DNA of 64,000 bases, from positions 1-64,000 of the forward strand of contig JAHLKC010000064.1 in assembly GCA_025449115.1 (NCBI GenBank), read 5' to 3'. Position numbers and translations under genes: made by a program. How positions within the stretch are numbered: the first letter of the stretch is position 1; each line of letters opens with the position of its first letter. The stretch is from Chytridium lagenaria. Lineage: Eukaryota > Chytridiomycota > Chytridiomycetes > Chytridiales > Chytridiaceae. Under the pieces are notes generated by a model. The model had not been told where the DNA came from and did no database searches. It saw only the letters and a list, made by a program, of their open reading frames with translations. Positions 1-14,459 of the stretch are shown here, in pieces.

Positions 1-1354
1 ATATCCGGCTCAATCGCGTGTCTTTCAAAGCGTTCAAGAACAGGCTCGATAGGCCCCCCGCAAGACGCCGTGCAACTCAACACGGAGTTGAGAACATCCC
101 TGGACATCGAAACCCCAAGCCCCTCTATATTTAACATATACTCCCGAACAGCACGTAAATCACCGACCCTCGCAACCGTCACAATCAAATCCCTTAAAAC
201 CCCTTCATCCAACTTTGCCCCTGTCTTTTTCGCACGCTCATACAAGTCTTTAACTCCTGTCACGTGCCGTTCACGTCTCAACACCCCCATAAAACTCTTC
301 ACACCTCTCTCATCGAGCACAACTCCAGCCTTTCCCATTTCATCATAAACTCTACATAAATCCTTCCACGTGCCCCTCTCAGCAGCCGCCCCAATATCAA
401 TCGATAACTCTCTAAATCCCTTAATCCTCCAAACTTGTTCCACCTTTCAAACACATTTTGCCATAACCGATCAAACGGCACGCGATCTAAAAAAAGCCGA
501 ACGTATAGGAGATGCCGCAAATCGTGTTCCTGTGGTGTAAGCCCGACTTTGAGCATGAGTTTCAAGATGTGTTCTATAGCGGAACCGCGGTCGATTTCAG
601 GAGGATCTAGGGGAGGGGCATGAGAGAGGAGGGAAAGGAGATGGCGAAAGGTCGGGGCAAAAATGGAGAGAAGACGGCTTTTATGGTCAGGGTCTGATAT
701 GCGATTGGAGTCTGATGTGAGGGTTTTGAAAGTGAACCATGCTATTCTAAGGTCTCCTCTTTGCAGTGCGTCGGTGAGTGTTTGGAGGGTGATGGAGTGT
801 GCGTCAGGATTTGATAAGGGATTTCGGGATTCCGAAGGCCAATTAAATTCTGAATGGTGTCGTGTCTCTGTATTAATGAGTCCAATGTCGGATGGTACTG
901 TTCGGCGAATAAATGCGGATGGTAATGTGGAAGATGATATTGACGGTGATTTGGATGGTAATATGGCCTGTGAATGAAGGAAGGAAGCTGACGAAGAGGG
1001 TGGACAAGTGTTTTGTGAATGGGTGGGCTCCGAAATTTGAGCATAATCAAGATTACGCCTCTTAGACGTACGCGTGTGATAAGAGGACGGCGTTAAAGGA
1101 TACGATGAGATTATTTCCACTTCCTGTGCCGGAGGATCCTTGTTGATCACTGCAGAATCATCCACAGGTCCTCTCGCGTCATCCATCCCCAAAAGCACAT
1201 TTGCTGGATCCCACATCGAATGTCCCTTGACCCTCCCGGCCCCATAAGGTCTAGATGACAGCCTCCGTTTAGTCTGAATGCACATTTCTAGACACATGGT
1301 TGTGCGGTATGATCGTGAGAGCAAAGGATTCCGCCGGCGGATCACTGGGCACAT
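1..1354 (-). CDS. Pentatricopeptide-repeat (PPR) protein, probably mitochondrial; 3' end outside the window
   Basis: The reading frame runs leftwards off the window edge. The chosen ATG at 1354 opens an Arg/Ser-rich, acid-poor N-terminus (MCPVIRRRNPLLSRSYRT) typical of a mitochondrial presequence; an in-frame ATG at 1480 lies in low-complexity Pro-rich sequence and is less likely. The first 200 residues are Ser-rich and unremarkable. From about position 700 leftwards helical hairpins appear with the PPR pattern, for example a SYRLILGRLL helix followed by a WKDLCRVYDEMGKAGVVLD helix, then KDLYERAKKTGAKLDEGVL and DLRAVREYMLNIEGLGVS. Near 385-400 the frame changes by one base; the two halves join into a good PPR hairpin, so I treat this as an indel error rather than a true stop at 299. 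PPR proteins bind organellar RNA in a sequence-specific way. The RNA target cannot be read from this sequence. Confidence 0.62.
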
Positions 1355-4295
1355 TGTTGTTGAGCTGGGATGGTGAAGAGGAGGGAAAGAGCTTGGAGGG
1401 CGGCGGGGAGGTAGGGAGATATGGAGGATGAGATCATCTGGTGGGATTCGGGAGGGTGATGGTGTAATGCGGCGGCACAACCAACGATCTAATTTCTTTA
1501 ACCCAAATGATGTCAGTATCTTGATTATTTATCGCAGTGAGCTTGTAAAAAAAAAGAAGTTGTAACTGTGAAGTTAAGTCTTCACCTGAATTGTAGGACG
1601 GCAGTATCCACGGCATTGGGTGAGTGAGGACTGCTGGCTGACAGCGGTTTGGTTGCTTTCCCCAGAAATGGTTTATTTCAAAAACCGTTTTCTCCCTCAC
1701 TCCGCTGATAATCTGCCTAGGATATCAGTTACCTCCCAAACACCTCTCCGCGGTAAGAATGAAGGTCGTGAGCAAGCGGTTGGAATGAAGGATCTCAGCC
1801 AAAGATAAACCAGGCGGCCCAGAATCGATGCTTATGAAAAAAAAGAAAATCAACAAGAGTGAGTCAAAAGTCAGCATTACGCTGACAAGCTCACCAAAAC
1901 AACACTGTCCCTCGAATACACACTTTAAATATGAGCAGCTGAATGGGTTGTTAAAAGACGTTGACGTTTATTGAACTTGATCAACTAGTGATCTGAGGCG
2001 TTTGCGGTAATAAATGTCACCATAGCTCCAACATAAATACGCGCACTTCGAAAACTGTAGGCCTGCTTTTATTTATGATACTTATGGTTAGACTCCTTTC
2101 TTTCTTGTGTTTAACTGGGATAATGATTCTTGATAGTCACCAACTGTAGTTTGACCTCTTTAACACCGATGCCTCAAAGCCCAATTTCTCAGAGACTCTA
2201 ACCCGTAATTATCACGGGAGCCCAAGTTTACCGCCCAGACATGAAGTATATATATAATATTACCATATTTATAATTGATTTAAAGCGATCGAGCCCAAAA
2301 CGGCTTGCATTTACTGAGAAACTCCATCAGTGCAGTTCAAACCTGTACAGCAACGATGGACTTTGAGTGCAAGTGCGGGAACGGAGGAGACTTTATTGCA
2401 GCATTCCTACAAAACGCTGTAATTATATTATCAATTATTAGTTGAATTTGCAGAACAAATGCTGTATCGACTTCCCGAATCAGCTGCGATACCGATGCAG
2501 GATGGAAGGAACCTTGCCAATAACGGCCCTGCAGGAGTACCCGAGACAAATTTAGGCTGCAGCGGTGGATATATTTCACCATGTAACGCGTTACCGCAGT
2601 CGGCAATTATTTATTTGAAAATATCATCTATACATAGCTCCTCAAATTTACGGAGTCCGTCGATGCGGATAGAGACGTCTAACGGTCCCTTTTTTTTTCC
2701 GTCAAGCTGTGTACGAAAACATCCGCGTTTTTCTCTTGTGAGTCGACGAATAGGATAGTGGATGGTTTCATGTTTCACTGATGAGACAAGGTCAAAAGGT
2801 ACGAGTTTATGATATGTCGGGATCTATGCATGGCGAGATATTTCATGATAGCTCCGCGTGATCGTCATTAGATGTCAAGATGAGCTTTTGATACCGACAA
2901 AGCGCGGTCATTGACCGATCACAAAACAGGGACTACTACGATGTTTGCGGTTGCTTTGCGACAAGTTAATCCCACACTCACAATGGCAGTTAAATTATTG
3001 CGTCTGCACGGTGCTGTTGATACTTAAAGTGGGCATGCGCACGCGGCTTCATATTGCGTGTGCAGTGAAACCTTTACGAAGATAAGAGAACAAAAAAAGC
3101 AGAGGAGTGTTTGATTCGCGCGTAAAAATGTTGTATCTTTTTAAAACAAGAGGACGCCACTTAACGCATTTAGAGAAATGCATAGAGACAGTATTTCCTA
3201 AACTCTATAAATCAACGCAAGAGGTACTGCCATGGAGCGTGACAAAGTTTTTTTGACCGTATTCCTTTTAATGTTTTATAGACACTGAGATACCTATAAT
3301 GAAAAAGTCAAGCGTAAAACTACAGATAATATTAAAGACAAAATTCAATCCAATTACCCGGAACGGGACATATTCTGAAGAAGGTCGAGAAAATATATAG
3401 TTCCTGAAATGGAAGTAATGTGGCAAAGTGTAAACAATGTATACGTGCATCATAGTAGCGTGAAAGTTAGTTAATTATGGGAAATTCGTGTTTTCTTAAT
3501 TTCCTTTTTTTGATGTATGCAAGATAAAACAAATGTAAAAAGGAAGGAGGCACCATAAACTCGACCTCAACGAGATTTTGATCTAGTTCGAAGTGTAAAG
3601 CATGACCGAAAGTACATAAAGGTGTTTTGAGTTTAAACACGACTCTCGGCGGATACAAGCCGACGAATCGCCGATTAGTAAAAGCGGTTGCTGGATCTGC
3701 ATTCTTTGGTGCTGCTGAAAACTCGGGAGTTTATGACTAGGGACGATTTGTCGACGCTGATACAATGAGGCGTCGTCGTTGAATAAACGGGGTGGAAAAT
3801 ATTACATGTAGTTTAGAGATGACGAATCAAGGAAGAAGGCGCAGTCCATGCCATATTCTTACAATACAGGCGCGTAGTTGAGGGGTATCTTTTGGCAATT
3901 TTGCGTGCATGCATGCATACGTCTCGTATACCATCACACGATGGTATTCTTTTCAAGACTTGCTATGTATCAACCTGCGTATAGTTTTTGTAGTTATGGT
4001 AAGACTATATAGTTTGGATGGAATGGATGAAGGTGCCGCCCCCGTTGACAGAGTCGCCTCCTCCTCCCCTCCTCTTTCTGTCTCTATCAAAAGTCAATTC
4101 AACCTCAGAAGGCCCACCTCAATAAAAAACATCCACCCCTCACATCCTGCATTCTGATTGGGCGACAGCAAGTATTATCCACTTAAAGAGACCATGATTT
4201 CTAAATATATAACATGATCTGATACTCTCCAAGTGGATGTTTCTGCCTTTGAATGTAATCCCAAAAATACACACCCAAAAGAAAAAAAAAACCTT
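1355..4295. other. Intergenic region, no supported gene
   Basis: AT-rich sequence with only short overlapping open frames that lack recognisable domains or good codon bias. Around 2355-2440 a short frame reads DFECKCGNGGDFIAAFLQN, which resembles the Cys-x-Cys core of a CFEM domain, but it is interrupted within 40 codons and no convincing exon joins it. The last 250 bases before 4296 are the actin promoter region. Confidence 0.5.
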
Positions 4296-4301
4296 TATAA
4301 A
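4296..4301 (+). promoter_or_regulatory. TATA box of the actin gene
   Basis: TATAAA lies 77 bases before the actin ATG, just after an A-rich stretch. The intervening leader is C/A-rich and ends in CAA/CAG repeats directly before the start codon, as in highly expressed fungal genes. Confidence 0.6.
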
Positions 4302-4377
4302 GCCCCGCCGTCCCCTTATCAAATTTTCTTGTTCACAAAAACACTTTTCACTTTCTTCAACAACAACAACAGCAGCA

Positions 4378-6158
<1,781 letters not shown>

Positions 6159-6815
6159 GGCGCCAACCTACCTTCAGCACCATCGCGCCCCGAATACCTT
6201 TTTCATTGTCTTCTGCTATTCCCTTGCTCCGTACTATCTCTAATGCTTTGTGTGGACATTCCCATTACCCTTATTTCTTTATGATTTCATACCTGCGAGC
6301 GGGTTTCTTTTTTATCCTGTTTAGCATTTGTTGGATCTCGTACTTTACTTAGTGTGTTCATGAATTGGCCCTTTGCGTCTTACTTTATTATTAGCACCAA
6401 TTTAATACTGTGAGTCTCTTTTGTGAAGTTCATGAGCGTTGCACTATTCTTTTATTTTCTTATTTTCTATTGCATCTGGGGTTTTGCTTCACCGATATCT
6501 TGCAGCACGTTTGTGTTGTTTGATACCAAGTATTTTTGAGAGAGTTTGTTGAGAGTGTGTAGCAAAAGGCTTTTCAGCATTTTTGTTTTTTGACGTCTTA
6601 TTCAATCTTTGTTGGTGATGTATTTCGGTAGAGGCAGAAAAGAAGAAAGTGACCTGATGGTCTCATGTTGTGGAAATAAATATGAAAAACAATCTTTGGT
6701 AATCGTTTTAGCGTTTTAGTATAGGTCTTTACCTTACACCGTCACAAAAAAAAAAAAAAAGAAACAGAATTATTATTTCTTTTCAACCACACAACTTACT
6801 ATATCTCACCCAACC
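6159..6815 (+). other. Actin 3' untranslated region and short intergenic space
   Basis: T-rich sequence without a credible coding frame. It contains a 15-base A run near 6746 just before the next gene. No terminator-like structure is needed here; poly(A) signals are AT-rich and not individually identifiable. Confidence 0.5.
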
Positions 6816-8470
6816 ATGCCCCCTAAATCCCGCAAATCCATCTCATCCAAGCCTGTTGACACCCCGTCCGTCGTAAGAGTCGTTCTCAAAAACCCAACAG
6901 CGACGAAGAAACTTCACCACCACCACTACCCTCCACCATCGTTGACACTCCATTAAGACGACGAAAGTCAACGAGGGGCGGCAAGGCTGAAGTTGAAAAC
7001 AAGGATGCGTTGAACCTGATAGGAAGTTGAGGATAAAGATGAGGAGGAGGTTGATGTTGGGAAGAAGCGAAAGGCTCCGGCTTCAGCGAGGAAGACTGTG
7101 AAGAGAGGACGGAAGGAGGATGACAAGAGGAGGAGGATGAGGTTAAGAAGGGGAGGGTGGGACGCCTGCGAAGAATGTGGGAAGGAAGAGGACGAGGAAG
7201 GATGTTGATGAGGAGGAGGAAAAGGCTGATGAAGATGAAGGTGAAGGTGAAAGCGATGAGATAAAGGAAAGTGCAAAGAAGCTGAGAAGGAAGACGAGGC
7301 AGAAGAGGAGAGTCCGCACAACCTCAGTTGACGAGTCAACGGATGAACCTATGGCGTCGACGCAGAAGCTGAAAAGTCAACGAGACGTCCCGGAGGAGAC
7401 GAATGATGCGCAGTCCGAAGATGCACACGAAGCAGACGACGCAGTGGAGGAGAATGAGGAGAGGAAGATATCCCAGACCAAGCACAAGAAGAAGACAATG
7501 ACGAAGATGACGATGGCCTCAATCTCCCTACCTCCATAAGATCAAATTCCAACCTTGCCGACCGTCTCAAAAAGTTAAAGAACTCAACCGTCTTCGCGTA
7601 AGCCCCACTCTCCCTTCCCATTTGGTTCCATTAACCCCACCTTCGCAGGACGCTACCCGCACGGAAAATCGCAAAGATGTTTACACTGAATTCCAAGCAC
7701 AAAAGAAAAACCCTCGCGACGAGATTCGTCAAGACCGTCTAAAACGCGCCGCCGATATTCTCCAACAAAAACAACATGCTGAAGAAAACGGTCTCGATTA
7801 TGATCGCATTCGAGCCATGACATATTCGGTGCAGGATGTGGAGCGGTATGAGAAGAAGGAACGGCAACGGGCGAAAAAGGCGGATACAGGGTTCACAGGT
7901 ACTTTCCCCCCAAAATTGTTCGTAGTTTTCTGATGAGGTTTTAGATTACGCGCAAGTCGCCGCAAAGAAATACAAAAAGAGCGTTGCATCCATTAAACCT
8001 AATTTCACGCAATACCAGACCAAAAGCGGACTGCAGAGGAGCTTGGAACACGTGTTGGGGGCGAAAGCGATGGCTTTTACAGGGATGCGAATTCGTTGGC
8101 TTATGCGGCACAGGCGAAACCTAATCCAAAAGCGGTTGAGAAGTTGGTCAAGATTGTTGAGAAGGATGCGGAGAAACGAAAGACGTTCTCCAGGAGACGG
8201 AGACATAATGAGGATGATGATGTGTACGTTTTCTATCTCCCCCTATTTTTCTGCCTCTCTCTTCATTTGGTGGATACTGATGTTTTGGGTAGCACGTATA
8301 TCAATGAGAGGAACATGAGGTTTAACAGGAAAATTGCGAGGGCTTATGATAAGCATACAGCTGATATTAGGGTAAGTTTTGGCATTCCCCAATCCCTTGA
8401 TCTTTTCGTATTTTTGGCCTAATATGTTACATCTATTAAGGCTGCTTTCGAACGTGGAACCGCTTTGTAA
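6816..8470 (+). CDS. SYF2: Pre-mRNA-splicing factor SYF2
   Basis: SYF2 is a component of the NineTeen/Prp19-associated spliceosome. The C-terminal half matches the family: RLKKLKELNRLR, then TEFQAQKKNPRDE, TYSVQDVERYEKKERQRAKK, FTDYAQVAAKKYKKSV, FYRDANSLAYAAQAKP and the family-defining end YINERNMRFNRKIARAYDK followed by AAFERGTAL-stop. Introns fit at 7598-7648, 7899-7944, 8224-8292 and 8372-8440. The N-terminal 220 or so codons are a Lys/Glu-rich low-complexity extension (KRTRKDVDEEEEKADEDEGE) that starts MPPKSRKSISSKPVD. The frame shifts several times in this extension and once at the G run 8057-8061, where one more G restores the family sequence. Yeast and animal proteins are shorter; the acidic/basic extension is unusual. 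Nuclear location is inferred from the family. Confidence 0.9.
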
Positions 8471-10265
8471 ATTCTTCGACACCTTTGTATTTAATGCTCA
8501 CAAAAGAGATGTTTTGGACATCATGAAAAGCTTGGGATGTTAATAAATTTTATTCATCACACTCACAGACCCCAGCTTTAAATCCGGCGTTGATGGAGCT
8601 TGCCAAAATGATATTAACACGCGTTGTAGAGTTATTTTTTCCAAGCTGATACTACAGCATAGTGAATGGCAGCCTTTAATCCCTTCACAGACTTGGTCTT
8701 ATTTAGCAGACGTAACAAATTTGCCAATGAGTTGGAGATCATTAAGGATTATATGAAGATTCACCGCGTCACCAAAAGATTAGAAAATTAAAGAGTTAAT
8801 CATTGATATCACCTGCATGAATGAGACTGATTCTCTAGGGTAAGAAAGGTCGTCAATGAAAAAATTCGAAAATGCAATCGCGCATGTTGGTTTTTTGGTA
8901 ATCGGTGGGTTTGTAGGGGATTTTACCGGCCATGAAGTGAAGGAGACGCCAGGCGGCACGTCCAAGTTAAGCTCTGAATAGTATTAGTTCAGTATATACG
9001 GAAGTTCAACGTCAAAGGGACATAGGAATTAACCTGTAACAAAGCATATGTCAGAAACACTCTCTGCTTTGAATAGAATAGTCAAACATTGCCATCATAC
9101 ATCCTGCTTCAACCAACACCAACTAAAAATCCAAACAGTAACAACCTGACACCTAACTGCATGAAGAAACGTGTCCATGATGTGGGTGATGGCTCATTTG
9201 AAAAAGCGCGCTCTGTAGATACGAAAACATCTTTTGACAGAATGGAAACAACGCCCTGGTGGGGTTTAGAGAGCTAGCTTAAACATATTTCACTAATTTG
9301 AATGACTTTATTGCTTGTAGAAGATTGCCCCAGGATAGTAGGGACACGAAACAAGAACCATATTAATGCTCAGAAATGTAACACCCTCTGCCTTGCAGAG
9401 AATGGTCAAGCATTGGTACCATGCATTAACATATGACACTAACACCCCAAGAGATCCTCCTACCAGTTAACTCTTAAGCAAGGATGCCTTAATCGCACAT
9501 TCTGTCTTAGCCCCTAGAACTCGTATGCTGAGAGATGTCTCACAGCTTAAATATTTATACATTGTGAAATAGAAATCAACACAAAATATGCAAGACTTGC
9601 CCAACCCGCGCTCATTTCAATAATTAAAAAAAAGAAACAATTTCTTTGAGCACAAAAAAGCTTAAAATCCAAAAAACAAAAAAATTGATTTGTTTGTACC
9701 ACCTTCTAAATGGTCACAGTTGTGCGGCAATTTTTATTTTTTATTTCTTTTATTTTCAAAAAAGACTATTAGCGAATGGAATTCGCTATTACCCACAGCC
9801 CTTCAGCCCTTTCATTTTCTTGCCCATCATCCATTTGGACACTTTAATAATTATTCCCGTCGTCTCCATCGAGTCCGTCTTTTTTCTGTGTCGTTGTTTT
9901 TATTTTTACATTTTATTTCACATACTCTTCTTCCTTTCATTTCAATTCATCCATCCGCTCTGTCATCCAAGAGCTATTGCTGCTGCTACTACCTACTTCA
10001 CACCTACGCACACTTCCTCATTCAGTCAAGAAGACATCTCCATTCAGAGGAACATTGAATACCAGCAAGTGGAGCCCATCATCAAGACAACAACAACAAC
10101 CAAAGGAGGGCTCCGACATTCATCTAAAGATCCAAGCTTCACTGTTTTTACCCATACGTAGAGAACCAAAGCGAGACTGGAGGCAAGGAAAAGAAACTAA
10201 AGGATCCTTTAGTAGTCTGGCATTTTGGAGGGATTCGTATATACACACATCTATACACACACATA
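8471..10265. other. Intergenic region, no supported gene; likely 5' leader of the downstream gene at its right end
   Basis: Short open frames only. A degenerate duplication is visible: about 9051-9105 and 9371-9430 share the order AGAAA..CTCTGC.TTG.A.AGAAT.GTCAA.CATTG, so one of them may be a decayed copy of the other. From 9640 the sequence becomes T- and C-rich and from 10000 contains CAA-rich stretches typical of fungal leaders before the ATG at 10266. Confidence 0.4.
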
Positions 10266-13236
10266 ATGGTTGGGAAGGCATCAGGTCGATCGCACCCTCA
10301 TACGGGGCCATTTTCACCAAGGACGTTGTTTGCAGTCATTCTTGGAGCTCATGGGGTGAGTTTTGGCAAAAGACAGAGAAAAGGATGGACGGCTGGTATT
10401 AGGGATGACAGCATATGGCTTTGGTTATATTTATTTAACGTTGGAGGCAATCGGTATCTGTCTCGACTTGAGAAAGGTACTTCTATGGAGTAGAGCAAAC
10501 GAAGGAGGCAATGCAAACGCATTCATTTTCATTTATCCACACATGAGGGATGGCTGTACAGCTGGAATGCCTGCAATGTCTACGCCTGATTTTTACAAAC
10601 CAACTAACTAGTTTGCTTTCTTTAAAACGTATGAATCAGGTTCTTGGATGCGCTGCGGTTGGGATACTGGCATCAGACGGTGCATTTGTAGGAGCAGCCG
10701 TCAATGGTGTTCTCATGCTCCTCTCTATTATTATTGGAAGTTTTGCATTAAGGAATCGTAACAATGCATTACTTTATAGCGTACGTTCATAACATTTCCA
10801 TCTATTCAGTAGCCCTTTAACCAAAAACGTCAACTTAACACCATCTCTATTGTTATTCTAGTATATCGGTGTTGCATCCCTATGGGCTCTCTTTGGCCTC
10901 GGACACATTTTCTTCCTCATGAACATCATCAAGGGTTCCGGCAACATGATCGTCGGAAACACCATTTCAAACTTTTACCAAGAATCCTCCTCCGTCCCTG
11001 TCACAACTACCATTCCCGTCACCACCTCCGCTGCCCTTCCCACTACCACAACCGCCCGTCTCACAACCTCCCGTCCTGTAGAGACTGCCTTCACCATGCC
11101 CCCTCCTCGAACCACAGCAGCGCCCGTCGAGCCAACAGTAAGCGAACCCGCTGCGGAACCAGTAGTGGATCCTGGTCAGTCGCCGACAGAAGTGCCACCT
11201 GAGACTTCGCCGCCTGTAGAGCAGCCGGCATCGTCAGAGACTCCTGCTCCCACTGAGCAACCTACAGAGAGTCCGTCAGAGACACCTGCAGAGGGCAGTC
11301 TTCGGAGGAGGGATGTTGGAGGTTTGGGATGGAGAGGAGAGCGCTAGTCAAGAGACAGGGTACTTTCACGACACAGTCGGTACCGTCCTTCTTCCTCGTC
11401 TTCAACTGGTCGTCCGGTGCGCCGTTTATAGTGAACATTGCTCCCGCAATTACTGGACTCAACATGCTTGTGTTGGTGAGTTGATTCTCCTTTATTTTTA
11501 ATTTCTCTTTGTTTCTCACATTTTTTGTTTTCAAAAGGGTGTCGGTATTGTTGCTTCTTTGTACCTCCCTATCACCAAGGAAGATACCCACCAGCCTGGG
11601 AAGTTTGGACAGCAACAATAGACTTTAACAACAACACAATGTCGACTACAAAGTCTGCTTACGAGGAAGCCTACGAGATGAAGCTGGTGCGTATCTATCA
11701 TTTGATTACACTGTAATTTTAAGGAAATTATTTGAAACAAGGAAGCTTATACTTTTTTGATATAGAAAACTCAGGCCACCCCTCCACCAGACTATAATAA
11801 TAACACCCCTCTAAGCCCATCCAACCGCACTATGGCGCTCCTCGAAGGCAGCGACCCAGACGCTCCCAAATCAGCTCGCCCCCAGCAACCCGCCGACATG
11901 CCTTACCCTCCCTTCTCGAACCCCACCAACACCTCCGCTAACCGCCCCTACAACAACGTCGGTCCTGCCCCTAACTCCAACCGTTGGATGATGACCCTCG
12001 CAACCCTTACCCCACCAATACCAGCGGACCTCGCGATATGGATATGTATGGCGCTAACCCCAGTGTACCTCGTATGATGCCTGGCGCCGGTCCCGCCCCA
12101 CGTCTCTATGGCGACGACGAATCCGACATGGGTCAACGGAACTATGGCAATAGTAAAATGAACATGAGGTCTAGGGATACGCTTTACACTGTCGCTGGTG
12201 GAGACGATAGTTACTCTGACATGGCGTCGGAACCCTCTTTAGGTCGTAACCGCAATAATCCAGGCCGTTTCGACAATGCGCCACCTATGCCCTCTCCGGC
12301 TGCTCGCCCTCCCCTCAAGCAGCACCTCCCCGAAACCATCAACAGCAACGTCCCCCTCAATCCTTTGATCGCCCTGGATACGGCGGTGGAGGCGACTGGG
12401 AAGAATCGGATTACGGTCGTCCCGCACCCCAAGAGACTGGCTCAAACCCCGTTACCCTGAATCGGATTACGGTCGTCCCGCACCCCAAGAGACTGGCCCA
12501 AACCCCGTTACCCTGAATCGGATTACGGTCGTCCCGCACCCCAAGAGACTGGCTCAAACCCCCCGTTACCCTGACTCTAACCCACGTTACCGCGGACTCG
12601 AACCCCCGCTACCCCGATTTCCAACCCAACGTTATGCCGACTCCAACCCTCGTCAACCCCAAGACGCTTCCCGTCGTCAACCACCACCGCAAGCTAACGG
12701 GTCCATGAAGAAGGAACCTAAAGTGCGGTGTAAAACATGTGGCGAGAAGATGTTTATCTCACAGAGTTCTTCGCATGTGTGCGGCAGGTGCGGATGCCGG
12801 GAATGCTGCTAGTGCGCCGCAACCTGTTGCGCAGGCGCCGCCACAGGCGAAGCGGGATGGGAGACCGGCACCGGGGAAAAGGATGAGGGTTGTGAAGCGG
12901 TATGTGCCGAAACTGGATGATGAGGTTTATTTGGAAGTTGGGGATACAGTTGAGATTGAGGATGTATTTGAGGATGGATGGGGTTGTGGAGTGAACAGTG
13001 AGTTTACTTTTTGTTTCAGTTCCTACCCCCCCCCCCCCCCGACCCCCTTTTTTCTTTCGGTTCTTCTGACTTTGCCTTTTCTTCTTCCTTTTTTGATAGT
13101 TACGAGCTCTGAATCTGGAGCGTTCCCGCTTTCGACGTTGGATTCGAATAACCGGAGCGCGAAGCAACGTGTTCAGTCCATGTATTTCGGCGGGAGGGGT
13201 GGACCTAATGAGGCTCCAGAAGATGATTTGCGATAG
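10266..13236 (+). CDS. Multi-pass membrane protein with Ser/Thr/Pro-rich segment and C-terminal SH3 domain (Sho1-like architecture)
   Basis: Exons combine into four hydrophobic helices (TLFAVILGAH; GYIYLTLEAIGICLDL; VNGVLMLLSIIIGSFAL; YIGVASLWALFGLGHIFFLMNII), then a long Thr/Pro/Glu-rich stretch (from about 10985 to 11290), a KR site, another helix (PFIVNIAPAITGLNMLVL, continued after an intron by VGIVASLYLPI), a cytoplasmic part with PPPDY, a 19-residue tandem repeat, a small CxxC...HxC cluster near 12726-12783 and finally an SH3 fold: MRVVKRYVPKLDDEVYLEVGD, VEDGWG-like FEDGWGCGVN and, after an intron at about 13000-13099, SGAFPLSTL. Stop at 13236. Fungal Sho1 couples four helices to an SH3 domain in osmosensing; here a mucin-like stretch and a fifth helix are inserted. 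Homology to Sho1 is inference from architecture only. Frame shifts near 11320, 12000 and the repeats mean the region could also hold two adjacent genes. Confidence 0.6.
12403..12572 (+). repeat. Three tandem copies of a 57-bp coding repeat (drawn as 56, 56 and 58 bp)
   Basis: Units start at 12403, 12459 and 12515 and encode ESDYGRPAPQETGSNPRYP when the C run in the middle has five bases. The assembly shows four, four and six Cs in the three units. A 57-bp unit keeps the frame, the drawn lengths do not. Degenerate DSNPRY units continue to about 12650. The repeat lies in the cytoplasmic linker between the last membrane helix and the SH3 domain. Confidence 0.85.
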
Positions 13237-14459
13237 ATATACTTCCTCGAATAATTTTTTTTTCGTTTCTCATTTCCTCTTTTTGTCCTTGGCATAAATT
13301 TCCCTTTTGCTTTTTGCGTTTCATTTAGATCCTTTGTTTTATTAGTTCAATTTGTTATTGTTCTGGAGCTAACCCCTATTTTTCGGGGAGAGGGGGAGCG
13401 AATTGTTATGTTTTAACGCTTTTTTTCTTCATGTGTTTACGACAGTATCATTCAATTTTGTTGTATGTTGCTTTTTTGTCGTCTTTGGGTCTTTTGGTTT
13501 ATCAGCATTCACACTTACAGAAAAGACTCAGCATCATTTCTTTTTCGGTCGCCCCATTTTATGTATGTTTTGGTCGCTGGTTGTTTTATTTGCTTTGCTA
13601 GAACTTTTGAGTGTATCCCCCCTAACCTCTACTTCAACCTCTATCTCGTTTATCTCCCCTTGTCTTTTACTGTTCACTTCTTTACGACGTTCTCTTTTCG
13701 TTCTTAAAAATAACCTCTACTACTCGCTTTCCCGGTTCTTTACTATTTTTTTTCTTTGCGTTTTGCTGTGCGTTTTTAATGCGCATTAGAGTTTTTGTTA
13801 TGATTATGTTGGCCTCGGTTTTGGCTGTACTTTTTTATCGTTTTGCTTTGGATAGGAATATTTGCGGATGAATAAAATGGGCAATTATATACATTGGATT
13901 CAGGTTTTTTTTGGTTGATGGTCCGATATTTTACACATGGTTCCTGTATTTCTGGCTTATGGCTTGTAATTATGCTGATCGAGCGTCCAAACAATTCATA
14001 ACGATATCAAATCATGAGCAGAATGAATCCGGACTGTTTGTTTGCTTTCTTTGCCCTTAACATGTTGGACTTTTCGAAATCAACACTTAAAATATGACCA
14101 TGCATGAGTTCAAAACAACACCTTTTTTATGATCATAAGGAATGTTGACGTTGATTATAAATCCGGATGGTTCCGACATATGGCAGTACCGTACGGAATG
14201 GTGCTATGGTAAACGCCTGTGGTGAATAACTCGGAAGACGATGAGGATTCTAAGTTGAGGAAGATGATGAATATGATGACGATGATGTGGATGAATATGA
14301 GTGGTAGAGCGTCTCAAGAAAATAATTGAGACATCTGTTTCTTTCTTATCGCTGATGCCGTTGAAGCCTTTGCGCGTACTGATTGTTGGGAACGTCAGAG
14401 AAACCAACTAAAAAATTTTTACCAAGTCCCAATCAACAGATCAACTTTTAGTTACGGAC
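13237..14459. other. Intergenic region, T-rich, no supported gene
   Basis: The left 600 bases are strongly T-rich on the + strand (3' flank of the SH3 gene) and give hydrophobic spurious frames. The right part contains GAT/GAC-rich short repeats near 14235-14300 and the promoter of the SAP gene. No domain could be recognised on either strand. Confidence 0.5.

Noticed and set aside
9646..10161. 171-codon open frame before the SH3 gene
   Set aside because: The hydrophobic residues come from T-rich DNA (Phe/Ile/Leu/Ser) and the frame overlaps another of similar length; no start context or domain. More likely the promoter and leader of the downstream gene.
13403..13789. 128-codon hydrophobic frame resembling membrane helices
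   Set aside because: Lies in a T-rich 3' flank, two overlapping frames look equally hydrophobic, as expected of poly-pyrimidine DNA.
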